Part shown: positions 26,235 through 37,451 of the stretch, one piece after another | Layout of the letters: the number at the start of each line of letters is the position of its first letter | Position numbering within the stretch: the first letter of the stretch is position 1 | Assembly (NCBI GenBank): GCA_036873135.1 | Contig: JAPTYO010000007.1 | Location: forward strand, 21,620,763-21,684,762 | DNA from: Clarkia xantiana subsp. parviflora | Lineage: Eukaryota > Streptophyta > Magnoliopsida > Myrtales > Onagraceae | Length of the DNA stretch: 64,000 nt | Direction: 5' to 3' | Position numbers and translations under genes: made by a program | Notes under the pieces: generated by a model | Told to the model about the DNA's origin: nothing | Databases searched by the model: none | Seen by the model: only the letters and a program-made list of their open reading frames with translations

Positions 26235-26594
26235 ATGAAGGGTTGTAGCAGCTATGCCATTCTTCTATTGATCTTCCTCATCTATTTATCAGGTATTGCT
26301 ATATAATAGCATATATTTTTTTTCTATGTATAATACAAATCTAACAGTCGATGTAATTATTGTAAACTTTTTGGGCATATATTTGTAGTCTCATCATATA
26401 TATTTGAATGAATTAATGGAGCAGGTAGCGTAGGTATGGCGGTAGGTGCCGAAGAGTGTGATTTCAAAACAACAGTGTTGCATTGCTTGGCAGTTCCTAG
26501 ATATTGCGGTGAACGTTGCCTCAGTGCAGGATTTACAAGTGGCAGATGCATTGATGATTATAATTGTTGTTGTAAATTAGATGTTGTTAATTAA
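26235..26594 (+). CDS. Defensin-like secreted cysteine-rich peptide
   Basis: Two exons, 26235-26292 and 26425-26594, join in phase 1 to a 75-aa protein; the intron is GT-AG, 132 bp. The split just after the signal-peptide core is the classic layout of plant defensin-like genes. Residues 1-28 form a signal peptide with core AILLLIFLIYLSG. The mature part has eight cysteines spaced C-x8-C-x6-C-x3-C-x9-C-x5-C-C-C. It includes the CxxxC (CGERC), the GxC (SGRC) and a CxC within CCC expected of the cysteine-stabilised alpha-beta fold. The peptide is expected to be secreted; antimicrobial, signalling or reproductive roles are all known in this group and cannot be separated here. A TATA-like stretch lies near 26138-26150. 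No paralogue is visible in the window. Confidence 0.8.
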
Positions 26595-28189
26595 ACCTTC
26601 AATGCAATAATTTTGGAATGCTTGAACATGCGATCTTGGGTATGTGAATTAACAAAACGCTGTGTTGAAAATCACAAGCCATACTTAAATTAATCCACTA
26701 CAATTAATAAATATGGTTATTTTGTCTCTTTTCGCATGTTTAGTTCGAATAGTCAAGTAATTTTGGCACAAAAAAAAAATGTCGAGTAATGGATCTATTG
26801 ATTTGAATAAATCAATAAATAATACTTAAGGTTTTTTATTAAAATGCAATCAATTGTATTATCGAATTTACAATAATTAAAATAGACACGTCAGAATTTA
26901 TGAATAATTAAAATTTGATAAAGCTTATTTATTTTGAAATCTAGTTCATTCTCTCCTAAAAAATAATAGATTCGTTTGCATGTACTGTCGAATGCATTTT
27001 AATCTATTTCTTAACTTAGGATATTACTCAAATAAAGTTTTATTGTATTTGATCAAGCAATATCAACATGATAAAGTATTTGTTCTTATAATTAGGCATA
27101 TGGTGACTTACCAATTTTTTACTTCGTTCTTCTATAACTATTTGACCCATTTGAGGATTTATAGCATTTATTTATAATGAGAGTTTATACTATATTTTTT
27201 CTAAAAATAATCTAAAGTTCTATTATAAATACTTAAGAAGTGGATGGACGAAAATTCTCCATTTTTATTAATGCATTTTTAAACTTAAATTCAATTTTTA
27301 TCGCATGTTACCTTTTAACATAATCCAGCAGTACAAGCAGAATGATAATTCTTTAGAATTTAGATTATATTTGGACAAGTTGCCGAAAAAAAAAAACTGA
27401 ATTATAAAGATGTTTAGAAGAAAATGAGTGTTTTTAATTTTCGCATTGTTAAAATACATATATATATATATTTTAATTTCTATTTGTAAACTTTTCATTG
27501 CTTTTTATATATCACAATTTATAATTACTTCATCTTTACTTTTAAGTTATATTGCTTATTTCATTTAAAAAAAAATAGCGAAAAATCATAAAAATAATTA
27601 CAATAATTTTATTTATAAACACTAAAAAAACTAAAGATCTACACTAAAAATGTATTATTATTTTTCAAACAAACCTAATTATTTTTGTTTTATTTCTATA
27701 GAAAGATAATTTACATGTATTAAAAATATATATCATATTTATTTGTAAAAAATTATTTTCCATTTTAAATAGTGTGATCTGATTCTTGTTGTTATTTTTA
27801 GAAGAAAAAAAAAAACCTTAAAGATCAACTAGATAAAGTTAACAGTTTGTAATCTGCAAAAATAACAATTGACTTTCTACGAAAAGAAATTACCTTGTGT
27901 TTCCAACATTTTGTTCTCCCTAAAATTGACAATATTTTCCATTTTTACTTACGAACCAAATGTTGCGCAACATTCGGCTGATAAAACAGAGAAAATTAAG
28001 GCGAATGGAAGGATGAGCGAAATAACTGAAAATAGGGAACTTGGCCGTTAATTTTAGCGGGAAATACTAACGGTTAGACGAAATGTAAAAAGAATTTTGT
28101 AAGTTCAAGGACGAATAAAGCTACTTAGAAAGTTTTAGTACCAAAATCAATTCCTATAAGTTTAGGACCAAAATCGCATCGGCGGCTAC
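26595..28189. other. AT-rich intergenic DNA
   Basis: No gene seen. Frames read from alternative starts around 26980 and 27869 are AT-rich and lack coding character. Confidence 0.45.
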
Positions 28190-28197
28190 TATAAATA
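28190..28197 (+). promoter_or_regulatory. TATA box of AIP1
   Basis: TATAAATA, 93 bp upstream of the AIP1 start codon, so transcription should begin near 28220-28230. Confidence 0.6.
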
Positions 28198-28289
28198 AAA
28201 TCACGGAACTTTCAAAATACCCTCTCCAATCTTTGTCATCTTCCTCCAAATATTCAGGATCGATTCAGAGCCTTCTTCCTCGCATCGCC

Positions 28290-31200
28290 ATGACAGAGCT
28301 AACCGAGACATACGCTTGCATGCCCTCGACAGAACGAGGCCGAGGAATCCTCATTTCCGGCAATGCCAAGAACAACTCCGTCCTCTACACCAACGGTAGA
28401 TCCATCATCTTCTTCAACCTCGACAACCCGCTCCACGTCTCCGTCTACGGTGAGCACGCCTACCCTGCCACCGTCGCTCGATACTCCCCAAATGGAGAGT
28501 GGATCGCCTCTGCTGACGTGTCCGGCGTCGTCAGAATCTGGGGGTCGTACAATGAGCACGTGCTCAAGCAGGAGTACAAGGTCCTGTCGGGTCGGATCGA
28601 CGACCTGCAGTGGTCGGAGGATGGGCAACGGATTGTAGCCTCCGGCGACGGGAAGGGTAAATCGTTCGTTCGCGCGTTCATGTGGGTACCTCCTTACAAT
28701 TGTTTGATTCTTGCATTATTTTGATGGGATCCATTTAGTGTGATATTCAAATCATTGCTAATCAAATAATCTGTGTTATTTAATCGGAATTAAATTGAAT
28801 TATGCACTGAATTTGGAATGAAATGCGAAATGTGGGTGATTGTATCTTCTTACCCTATGGATCACCAAATTCGAGCAAGGATAATTTTAATTTAGTTTTG
28901 ATTATAGCTATTTGTTTCTTGATTACATTGATTTATGGTGGAGCATCTACAGTTCAAATTCTTAGAAGACATTAAATTTCCACTGTATGAATTGAGATGA
29001 GACAGACAAATATTCTGAGAAGTGAATTCGGTTTTACTGTGTATATTTAGTAACGTCTGAATAAATAAATTGTACTGATTTTTCCATTTTGCCTACCTAG
29101 AAAAAAACCTCAGCCTCATAGCTACGATGGTGAAATTGTCATTAACAGTTAGGAAGTATTAAGATCTGTATCACTGTTCATCTCGAATAGGTGCTTAATC
29201 TTTTGAATTTTGACTTCTTATCCCCTTTCCTGTCTTGATTGGTAAGTTTGCATCTATTAGCTTGCATTTCACTTAGTATGACTCTGGATGCATAATGCAT
29301 ATAGGTGGGACTCAGGCAGCAATGTGGGAGAATTTGATGGCCACTCCAAGCGAGTTTTAAGCTGTGCATTTAAACCAACACGGCCCTTTCGCATTGTCAC
29401 TTGCGGAGAGGATTTTATGGTAAACTTTTACGAGGGGCCTCCTTTCAAATTCAAGTGCTCTCTCAGGTTTGTGCATTGATAAATTTTCAATAACCAGCTC
29501 ACTCTTAATACTACTTCTGCTCAGTAGCAATTTGAATAGAAAATCTGAAAAATCTTATGTTTTCGCTTAATGATTACAGGGAGCACTCAAACTTTGTCAA
29601 CTGTGTGAGGTTTTCACCTGATGGGAGCAAGTTCATTACGGTAAGTTCTGATAAGAAGGGAATCATATATGATGGCAAGACCGGAGACAAAATGGGGATG
29701 CTTTCTGCTGAAGATGGTCACACTGGTAGCATCTATGCAGTTAGTTGGAGTCCTGATAGTAAACAGGTAATAACAATGTTAATATTCTTATTATACAACA
29801 CATTTTGCTGCATAGTTGTTAAAAACTAAGACATTTGGTGAAACTTAATAATAGCAGTGGCTCTATATCTTGGTTAGATTAGGATGTCTTCTTTCAATAG
29901 TCAATTTGTTCATTCGGTTTCTATGTTTTTCTCATAATAAAATTATGACAACTGTGAAATTTACACAGACCACTTTATCGACTATATTGAAGTTTCCGTT
30001 TGTCTACGTCCTTATGTTTTCCTAGGTTTTGACTGTGTCTGCTGACAAGACAGCAAAAGTATGGGAGATCTCGGAGGATGGTAATGGAAAGGTAAAAAAG
30101 ACATTGAAATGCGATGGGTCAGGTGGAGTGGAAGACATGCAAGTTGGGTGTTTGTGGCTAAACGATCACATTATCACCGTCTCTCTTGGTGGCTTGATTA
30201 GTGTATTTTCAGGAAAAGATCTTGATAAAGCTCCTGTTACAATATCTGGGCATATGAAGAATGTTGCTACTTTAGCTGTTCTCAAAAGTAATCCCAAAGT
30301 CATATTGTCCACAAGTTATGATGGTTTGATAATGAAATGGACACAAGGAAAAGGATTCAGTGGTAAACTGCAGATGAAAGAGAATGCAGCAATTAAGTGT
30401 TTTACTGCAGTTGATGAAGAGATTGTTACTTCTGGATTTGACAATAAGGTGAGAACAAAATTTTCATATTTGTAAGTTACAATCTAAGAAATCTCTAATT
30501 GTTAGTGGCAAGCACATAATATGAACTTTGATTTGTTTTTAATTTTTATTTTTATTTTTATTTGCATTTTATCAACTTTCTTTTGATTCAGGTGACAAGA
30601 GTTGCCCTTCAAGGTGATCAATGTGGAGATGGAGAATCTATTGATGTCGGGAATCAACCAAAGGATTTGAGCTTAGCTCTTCGTTCACCCGAGATTGCTT
30701 TGATTTCTACTGATAACGGAGTTTCCCTCCTTCAAGGAACCAAGATAGTATCAAACATCGATCTTGGCTTTGCAGTAACAGCTGGAGCTATTGCCCCTGA
30801 TGGAACGGAAGCCATTGTTGGTGGGCAAGATGGTAAACTCCATATATACTCTATTAAGGGTGATTCCTTTACTGAAGAGGCTGTTCTTGAGAAACACAGG
30901 GGTCCTATTAGCGTCATCCGCTATTCTCCAGATGTTTCAATGTTCGCCTCGGGAGATCTGAATAGAGAAGCTGTTGTTTGGGACCGAGCCACCCGAGAAG
31001 TAATTTTCTTGACCCTGATTCTATTCACAGATCTCCCAAGCATTTAGTCTATTGCAGGGAGTCATCTTAAACTACAAAACACCAAAAAAAAAAAAAAAAT
31101 AGCTATGAAATGTCTTATAGCAGCAGAAGACTTTTTTTTCTTTCTAAAAAATGGCAAGTACATAAAAATTATTAGTGCAATATGAAATTATTAGTGCAAA

Positions 31201-31565
31201 GTACCCTAAATCAAAGTCCATGTAACTATCTGCATAAGTATTTATGCAGATTGGCTTGAATTTCTCTTTTTATTTTTGGATTGTTGTGATTGAGATAGTG
31301 TTGCTTGCAGGTGAAGCTAAAGGACATGCTATTCCACACAGCAAGAATCAACTGTCTTGCTTGGTCTCCAAACAGCAGCATGGTTGCAACAGGGTCACTC
31401 GACATGTGTGTCATCATCTACGAAATTGGTAAGCCAGCAGCAAGCCGTCTAACCATCAAGGCAGCCCACTTGGGTGGAGTATATGCAGTAGCTTTCACCG
31501 ATGACCAAACTGTGGTGAGTTCCGGGGAGGATGCTTGCATTCGTGTTTGGAAAATCACTCAGTGA
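28290..31565 (+). CDS. AIP1: Actin-interacting protein 1 (WD40)
   Basis: Six exons: 28290-28681, 29305-29466, 29580-29766, 30026-30448, 30592-30999, 31311-31565. They join to 609 codons including TGA (608 aa), the usual length for plant AIP1. The start is ATG at 28290 ([19 protein letters not shown]); the frame is open further upstream but has no other ATG. The whole protein is WD40 repeats forming two seven-bladed propellers; repeat cores seen include [27 protein letters not shown] and, at the C-terminus, [13 protein letters not shown]1 works with ADF/cofilin in the cytoplasm to sever and cap actin filaments and speed actin turnover. All introns are GT-AG with matching phases and no frame breaks, so the gene looks intact. 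No transposon is evident inside it. Confidence 0.95.
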
Positions 31566-32446
31566 TTCGGACAATGGACTTGGATCCTCTCTTTGGCCAT
31601 ATATAGAATTTAGTCCATTTCAAGGTTGGTTTTTGAATCTGAGATGCATCAACGGATGAGGTTCTGCCACGTCATCCGTACTGTCAGCAATAATAATCAT
31701 ACCCGTATATCATGTCTCGTATGATTCGAGTTTGTTTTAAGCCAAATGGAGAGGATCCATATCCTTGGGCAGTTACCACAGCATGATGTGATATCCAAAT
31801 GATGAAGAACTGCAATGGTGTGGTGTCTGGAGAAATTTTGAGGCCTGGGTTTTCTTTATTTTCTAAAGATGAGTTTTATTTTTTGTTATATAGTTTTGTT
31901 CTTCTCACTATGTCCCGTGTCCTCCACTAAATTTGTTGAGAGGGATTTGTTGTGGTGTTGACCATGACATGAAGAGTTTTGGGATGATAAACTTCTGGTA
32001 ATATAACTACAATAATACTGTGTTGGAGGCTATTTACACCTTCCACATTTTACACCGTCCAATTAAGTGCTGATAATTTTTTTTTTTAAAGATTATCTCT
32101 TTGTAAAACATTTACATAAAGGTGTAAACAAAATAAAAATGGTTATCTCTTTGTATAAGATTATCTCTTTGTATTCTATATGGAGACCACAAGCTGTATT
32201 TACTAGCACAAGCTGGCAATTTTATCAGTTTAATTACTCTCTAAATCATATTGTTTTGATTAAAAAAATAATAAAATAGAAATAATCAATCTATTAAAAA
32301 TCTGATTTTTATTTATTATAGAAAACTATAATGTTAAAAAAATAATTAAGAATACATATTATTTTTTTTCATTTGAAAGGAGTAAACCCAAGGGTTGATT
32401 ACATATCCAATTTGTGAACTTTTTTTTTGTAATTTTATAGTATAAT
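31566..32446. other. AIP1 3' region and AT-rich intergenic DNA
   Basis: The first 300-450 bases are the likely 3' UTR, with T-rich tracts. After that it is AT-rich DNA up to the LTR element. No further gene. Confidence 0.5.
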
Positions 32447-32833
32447 TGATGGATATTGATATAAATGTATAGATTTGATACCATAAACGGTATTGACTAT
32501 AATAGTCTAATATCATAACGGTCAATCAGATATAAATATTCAGTTACCATTACCATAACGGCAATCGTAAATAAATGGTTATATACCATAATAGTTATTA
32601 TACTATTTTATATAAACAATTCTCTTTTGATTATTAAAGATATATGAAAAATTATATACAATCTAAAATAGTGATCTCTCTTTTGTATGAACGGTAACTA
32701 ATTTGACCGTCGGAGAGAGATCGTCGGGGTTCGTCCTGGCATTGTCCATTTTTGCAGGTGTGTGCCCAGGACTCGAAGATTAAGGAGATCGGAGACACCG
32801 CGGAAACCAACCCGTTAAACCCAGGTTCCAACA
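32447..32833 (+). repeat. 5' LTR of the 5-kb element
   Basis: 387 bp, TG...CA ends. Matches 37038-37451 except for scattered substitutions and one short insertion. Probable TATA signal TATATAA near 32608-32614. Confidence 0.85.
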
Positions 32834-32834
32834 T

Positions 32835-32853
32835 TGGCGCCGTCCGTGGGAAT
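32835..32853 (+). other. Primer-binding site of the 5-kb element
   Basis: TGGCGCCGTCCGTGGGAA lies one base after the LTR. It is the complement of a tRNA 3' end (TGG matches CCA). The 10-kb element has almost the same site, TGGCGCCGTCTGTAGG. Confidence 0.75.
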
Positions 32854-34469
32854 CGATCGATAAGCCATGCACGATTTGATTCCTTCAACAACAAAAATCT
32901 ATAAAAGAAATTCTCTACGGTTAGAGCAACCTTTGTTATTTGATTGGAGATTTGGATCTCGTCTGATCCAATGGTAATTGTATATGTCTATGCTTAATTC
33001 TTCTATTTTGGGTTGTGATTTGTGGTTTTCACGTATATGATTCTATCAGTCAAATCACTGGAGATTTTATTACTTCTGCAACATTAAAATAGGCTCGTAT
33101 GCATGATCCCCGTGATTAAGCCTTTTTATTGGAAAATTGGAATCAACGTGTTTTGATATTGGGCTCGAGTTTGTTATTCCATGACTTGTTGAAGCTGTGT
33201 AATTGTATCTCATCATGTTGATGGAATCTTCTTTGTTCCATGCTCATTTAACTATTTATAACTCTCAGTTTTCATTGCATATTTACTATGTTCCTATTTT
33301 TGGCTCCTTGTCGAACTTGAATTCTTATTTTCGGGAGCCTTGTAAGAGAGATCGTCGTCCGACCTCATCAGGAAGAAGTTGAGGCGAGACCCGACGAGAT
33401 TCCACTGGCCACCACTACAGTCGCCGTCGCTCCATTAGGTCTCGTCGGTTAGTGGCTATAGTTTTCAATCTGGTCGGTGTTCTTTTTCCATGGGAGGATA
33501 TACACTGCAACGCGTGAGAGGCAACGTGGACGACCGCTAAACAGTAGGAAAGTTCCCACCTACACTTTTACATAACGTCTCTTTTTAAGAGCAACTATAT
33601 TATGCCTATTGCTTTTATTTTTAAAGCATTTAGTCTTGCCCGAAAAGTTCTTTCCGTCTAAGCCTAGGGGGCAGATGAGTACTAGGCAGCATCATAGCTA
33701 CTTCACTACTTTACTGCTTAAATATTAACGCCTTAGCGGCTACATATACACCATAGTTGCCAAACACTTAGACTCACTGGGAATCTCCAAATTCCGAGTC
33801 AAAACTGCGGTGGTTAGTACCCAACTTACTTACTAGAATGTGGTGGCTAACATTTGACATAAACTAGAGCGGACGCGTCGCTACGCCCCTTCTATAACTC
33901 AAACTCTGATTTATATCTGGTTATAACTGAAGCTCGGATCTATATCTGATTACAATGATACGCATAAGGGTTCCCCCTCCTTCAACACTCAACAAAAAAG
34001 CCTAAGCAATATGCAAAGTTATAAAAGGGTTTTGGGCGCATACGATCATTTATGATCCTATGATCACGCTATGCCTCGAGTCTTACGACTAAACGAGCAC
34101 ATCGTTCAGGGTCTAACGACCACAACTGGCGTGTTACGCTCTTGCACCAACGGTGCATCTTTATACCTGAACTGGGATTCACTTTCTGGCAAAGATATCA
34201 TTCACAAGGGCAAACCACCCATATTACATCTCACGGACGTGATCCTTCGATCAAGTTCGTAGTTTACTTACAACATGCGGCCATGATCCTTAGATCTGTC
34301 ACACAAACGTATAAAACGACAGAAGACCTACCTGGAGCGGCAACAAGAAGACATCAATCATTTACAAGTAGCTTCTGGGTACCACCAATGTGTTATGTCC
34401 AAAGCTCAAAATCTATCAAATGCGCGGTTATATCACTCCTGCTGCTATTGTAATTACAACAACTCTCAG

Positions 34470-34920
34470 GCGTGCAGGTATATCACTCCTGCCGCCCTGA
34501 CTATTCCTATTGCGGCATCAAACGAGTAGGCTCGCAGGTATATCATTTAAGCCGCATATTACGAAGGTGCGTAGGTATATCACTCCTACCGCCATGATCT
34601 GGTGATCAGGCATATTGCAATATTATAATCCCGCGATCAGGTGCGTAGTTATATCGCTCATACCGCCATGATCTGGTGATCAGGCTCATCTCCATATTAT
34701 ATTACGATAATGCGATCAGGTGCGTAGGTATATCACTTATACCGCTATGATCCGATAATCCGACCTATTGTCATATTATATTATGATTCCCTGATCAGGC
34801 GCGTAGGTATATCACTCCTACAACCATGATCCAATGATCAGGCATATCGCCATATTAATATTATTTCCATATTATATTACGATTCCCCGATCAGGTGTTT
34901 AGGTATATCACTCCTACAAC
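34470..34920 (+). repeat. Tandem array A in the 5-kb element
   Basis: About seven copies of a 65-95-bp unit, each with AGGTATATCACTCCTACCGCC-like sequence followed by ATGATCnnnTGATCAGG (itself a small palindrome). Non-coding. Confidence 0.8.
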
Positions 34921-34959
34921 CATGGTCATTCGATCAGTTATTATATTTACAACCACGAA

Positions 34960-35220
34960 CCTCAAAAGTGGCTATTATGTTCACGAACATCAAGGTGTCT
35001 ATCATGACCACGAACATCAATGTGGCTATCATGTCCACGAAGATCAAGGTGGCTATCATGTCCACATGAAATGCGATCTTATACAACTCAAGGTGGCTAT
35101 CATGTCAGCATATCTTTTAATGGTTATCATGTCCACGACTTTCAAAATGGCTATCATGTCCATGGGTCGCAAAATGACTATTATTTCTAGGAATCTCCAA
35201 GTTGGTTATTATGCGTACAT
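34960..35220 (+). repeat. Tandem array B in the 5-kb element
   Basis: Six or more diverged copies of a short unit around GGCTATCATGTCCACGAA, period about 27-50 bp. A frame through it gives a His/Tyr-rich repeat that is not a plausible protein. Confidence 0.75.
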
Positions 35221-35259
35221 ATATATAAAGCATCATCGGGCCATGGAGATACAAACATT

Positions 35260-36925
35260 TTTCATGCAAAGGCGTCCGTCCAAAGAGGCGGTCATCCCTA
35301 AACTACTCTAAAGAGAGTAATACCTCACATGAAAGGATTGATGGACAAATCATCCTTCATGCAAAAGTGTCCGTCCAAAGAGGCGGTCATCCCTAAAATA
35401 CTCCAAGAGATTAATATTTTACATGAACGGGTTGGTGGACAAACCACCCTTCATAGGTGTCCGTCCAAAGAGGCGGTCATCCCTAAACTACTCCAAGAGA
35501 GAAATATTTCACATGAATGGGTTGGTGGACAAACCACCCTTCATAGGTGTTCGTCCAAAGAGGTGTTCACCCCCAAACTACTCCAAGAGAGTAATATAAA
35601 GGTCGGTAGAAGAACCGTCCTCCATAGTCGATCGTACAGAGAGACGATCGTCTATAAAAGCTCCAAGAGAGTGATACAAGGGTCGGTAGACAGACCACCC
35701 TCCATAGTCGATCGTACAAAGAAACGATCGTCCATAAACACTCCAAGTGAGTAAAATAAAGGGTCGGTAGACAAACCACCCTCCATAGTCGATCGTACAA
35801 AGAGACGATCATTCACTCCAAGTGAGTAAAAGAAATGGTTGGTAGACAAACCACCCTCCATAGTCGATCGTACAAAGAGACGATCGTCCATAAACACTCC
35901 AAGTGAGTACAATAAAGGGTCGGTAGACAGAACACCCTTCATAGTCGATCGTTCAAAGAGACGATCGTCTATAAAAGCTCCAAGAGAGTGATACAAGGGT
36001 CGGTAGACAGACCACCCTTCATAGTCGATCGTACAAAGAGACGATCGTCCATAAACACTCCAAGTGAGTAAAATAAAGGGCCGGTAGACAAACCACCCTC
36101 CATAGTCGATCGTACAAAGAGACGATCGTCCATAAACACTCCGAGATAAAGGGTCGGTAGACAAACCACCCTCCATAGTCGATCGTACAAAGAGACGATC
36201 GTCCACTCCAAGTGAGTAAAATAAAGGGTTGGTAGACAAACCACCCTCCATAGTCGATCGTACAAAGAGACAATCGCCCATAAACACTCCAAGTGAAATA
36301 AAGGGTCGGTAGACAGACCACCCTCCATAGTCGATCGTACAAAGAGACAATCGTCTATAAAAGCTCCAAGAGAGTGATACAAGGGTCAGTAGACAGACCA
36401 CCCTCCATAGTCGATCGTACAAAGAGACGATCGTCCATAAACACTCCAATTGAGTAAAATAAAGGGTCGGTAGACAGACCACCCTCCATAGTCGGTCGTA
36501 CGAAGCGACGATCGACCACAAAACTCCAAGTGAGTAAAATAAAGGGTCGGTAGACAAACCACCTTCCATAGTCGATCGTACAAATAGACGATCGTCCATA
36601 AACACTCCAAGTGAGTAAAATAAATCATTGGTAGACAAACCGCCCTCCATATTCGATTGTATAAAGAGACGATCGTCCATAAAATCTCAAATAGATTAAT
36701 ATAAGGGTCTGTAGACGAATCGCCCTCCATAGTCGATCGTACAAAGAGATGATCGTCCATATAAAACTCCAAGAGAGTAATATAAGGGTAGGTAGACGAA
36801 CCGCCCTCCATAGTCGATCGTACAAAGAGACGATCATCCATAAAATACTCCAAGAGAGTGATTTAAGGGTTGGTGAGCAAACCACCTTTCATACAAATGT
36901 GTTTGTACAAAGAGACAATCATTCT
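35260..36925 (+). repeat. Tandem array C: ~81-bp hairpin-bearing units
   Basis: About 20 copies, period near 81 bp with some shorter units. Most carry CGATCGT-acaaagag-ACGATCG, an exact 7-bp-stem hairpin, between GGTAGACAAACCACCCTCC and CATAAACACTCCAAGTGAG. The first four copies are a diverged type with GTCCAAAGAGGCGGTCATCC. Because 81 is a multiple of three and units lack stops, long frames (up to 342 codons, 27-residue periodicity) appear on the minus strand; they have no ATG-supported gene structure. Confidence 0.9.
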
Positions 36926-37024
36926 AAAACTACTCCACAGGAGTAATATTTTACGTGAAATAATTGGGTAATGAATGCATGTTCATTAAACTCAGAGCCT
37001 AATGCAGGCAAAGCCTCCATCAGC

Positions 37025-37037
37025 CTTGGGGGGCAAA
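37025..37037 (+). other. Polypurine tract of the 5-kb element
   Basis: CTTGGGGGGCAAA immediately precedes the 3' LTR. Confidence 0.7.
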
Positions 37038-37451
37038 TGATGGATATTGATATAAATGTATAGATTTGATGCCATAAACGGTGTTGACTATACTAGTGTA
37101 ATACCATATCGGTTAATCAGCTATAAATATTAAGTTACCATAACAGTAATTACCTAAATATTCTGTTACCATAACGACAATCGTCAATAAATTGTTATAT
37201 ACCATAATAGTTATTATACTATTTTATATAAACAGATCTCTTTTGATTATTAAAGATATATGAAAAATTATATACAATCTAAAATAGTGATCTCTCTCTT
37301 TTGTATGAACGGTAACTAATTTGACCGTCGGAGAGGGATCGTCGGGGTTCGCCCTGGCATTGTCCATTTTTGCAGGTGTGTGCCTAGGATTCGAAGATTA
37401 AGGAGTTCGGAGACACCGCGGAAACCAACCCGTTAAACCCAGGTTCCAACA
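37038..37451 (+). repeat. 3' LTR of the 5-kb element
   Basis: 414 bp, TG...CA. Same sequence as the 5' LTR with substitutions and a short internal duplication of the 'ttaccataac' type at about 37134-37170. Confidence 0.85.

Larger units (their letters stand above)
32447..37451 (+). mobile_element. Non-coding LTR retrotransposon, 5.0 kb
   Basis: Two direct terminal repeats (32447-32833 and 37038-37451) start TGATGGATAT and end GGTTCCAACA. A primer-binding site follows the left repeat and a purine tract precedes the right one. Flanks ATAAT (32442-32446) and ATACT (37452-37456) may be a 5-bp target duplication with one change. The 4.2-kb interior encodes no gag, protease, reverse transcriptase or integrase. 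It holds three successive tandem arrays (34.47-36.92 kb). This is a LARD-like element dependent on a helper, probably Ty3/Gypsy given its primer site and 3' arrays. The 3' LTR carries an extra ~25-bp duplication relative to the 5' LTR. Confidence 0.85.

Noticed and set aside
28233..28289. N-terminal extension of AIP1 upstream of 28290
   Set aside because: The frame is open but starts at TTG, not ATG. The ATG at 28290 gives the normal plant AIP1 N-terminus.
32835..32853. Assigning the tRNA that primes the LTR elements
   Set aside because: TGGCGCCGTC is tRNA 3'-end-like (tRNA-Asp class is possible), but the complement was not checked against a tRNA set, so no name is given.
35260..36925. Regular repeat array resembling a CRISPR
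   Set aside because: Units are near-identical along their full ~81 bp with no unique spacers, lie inside an LTR element of a plant nuclear genome, and no cas genes are present.
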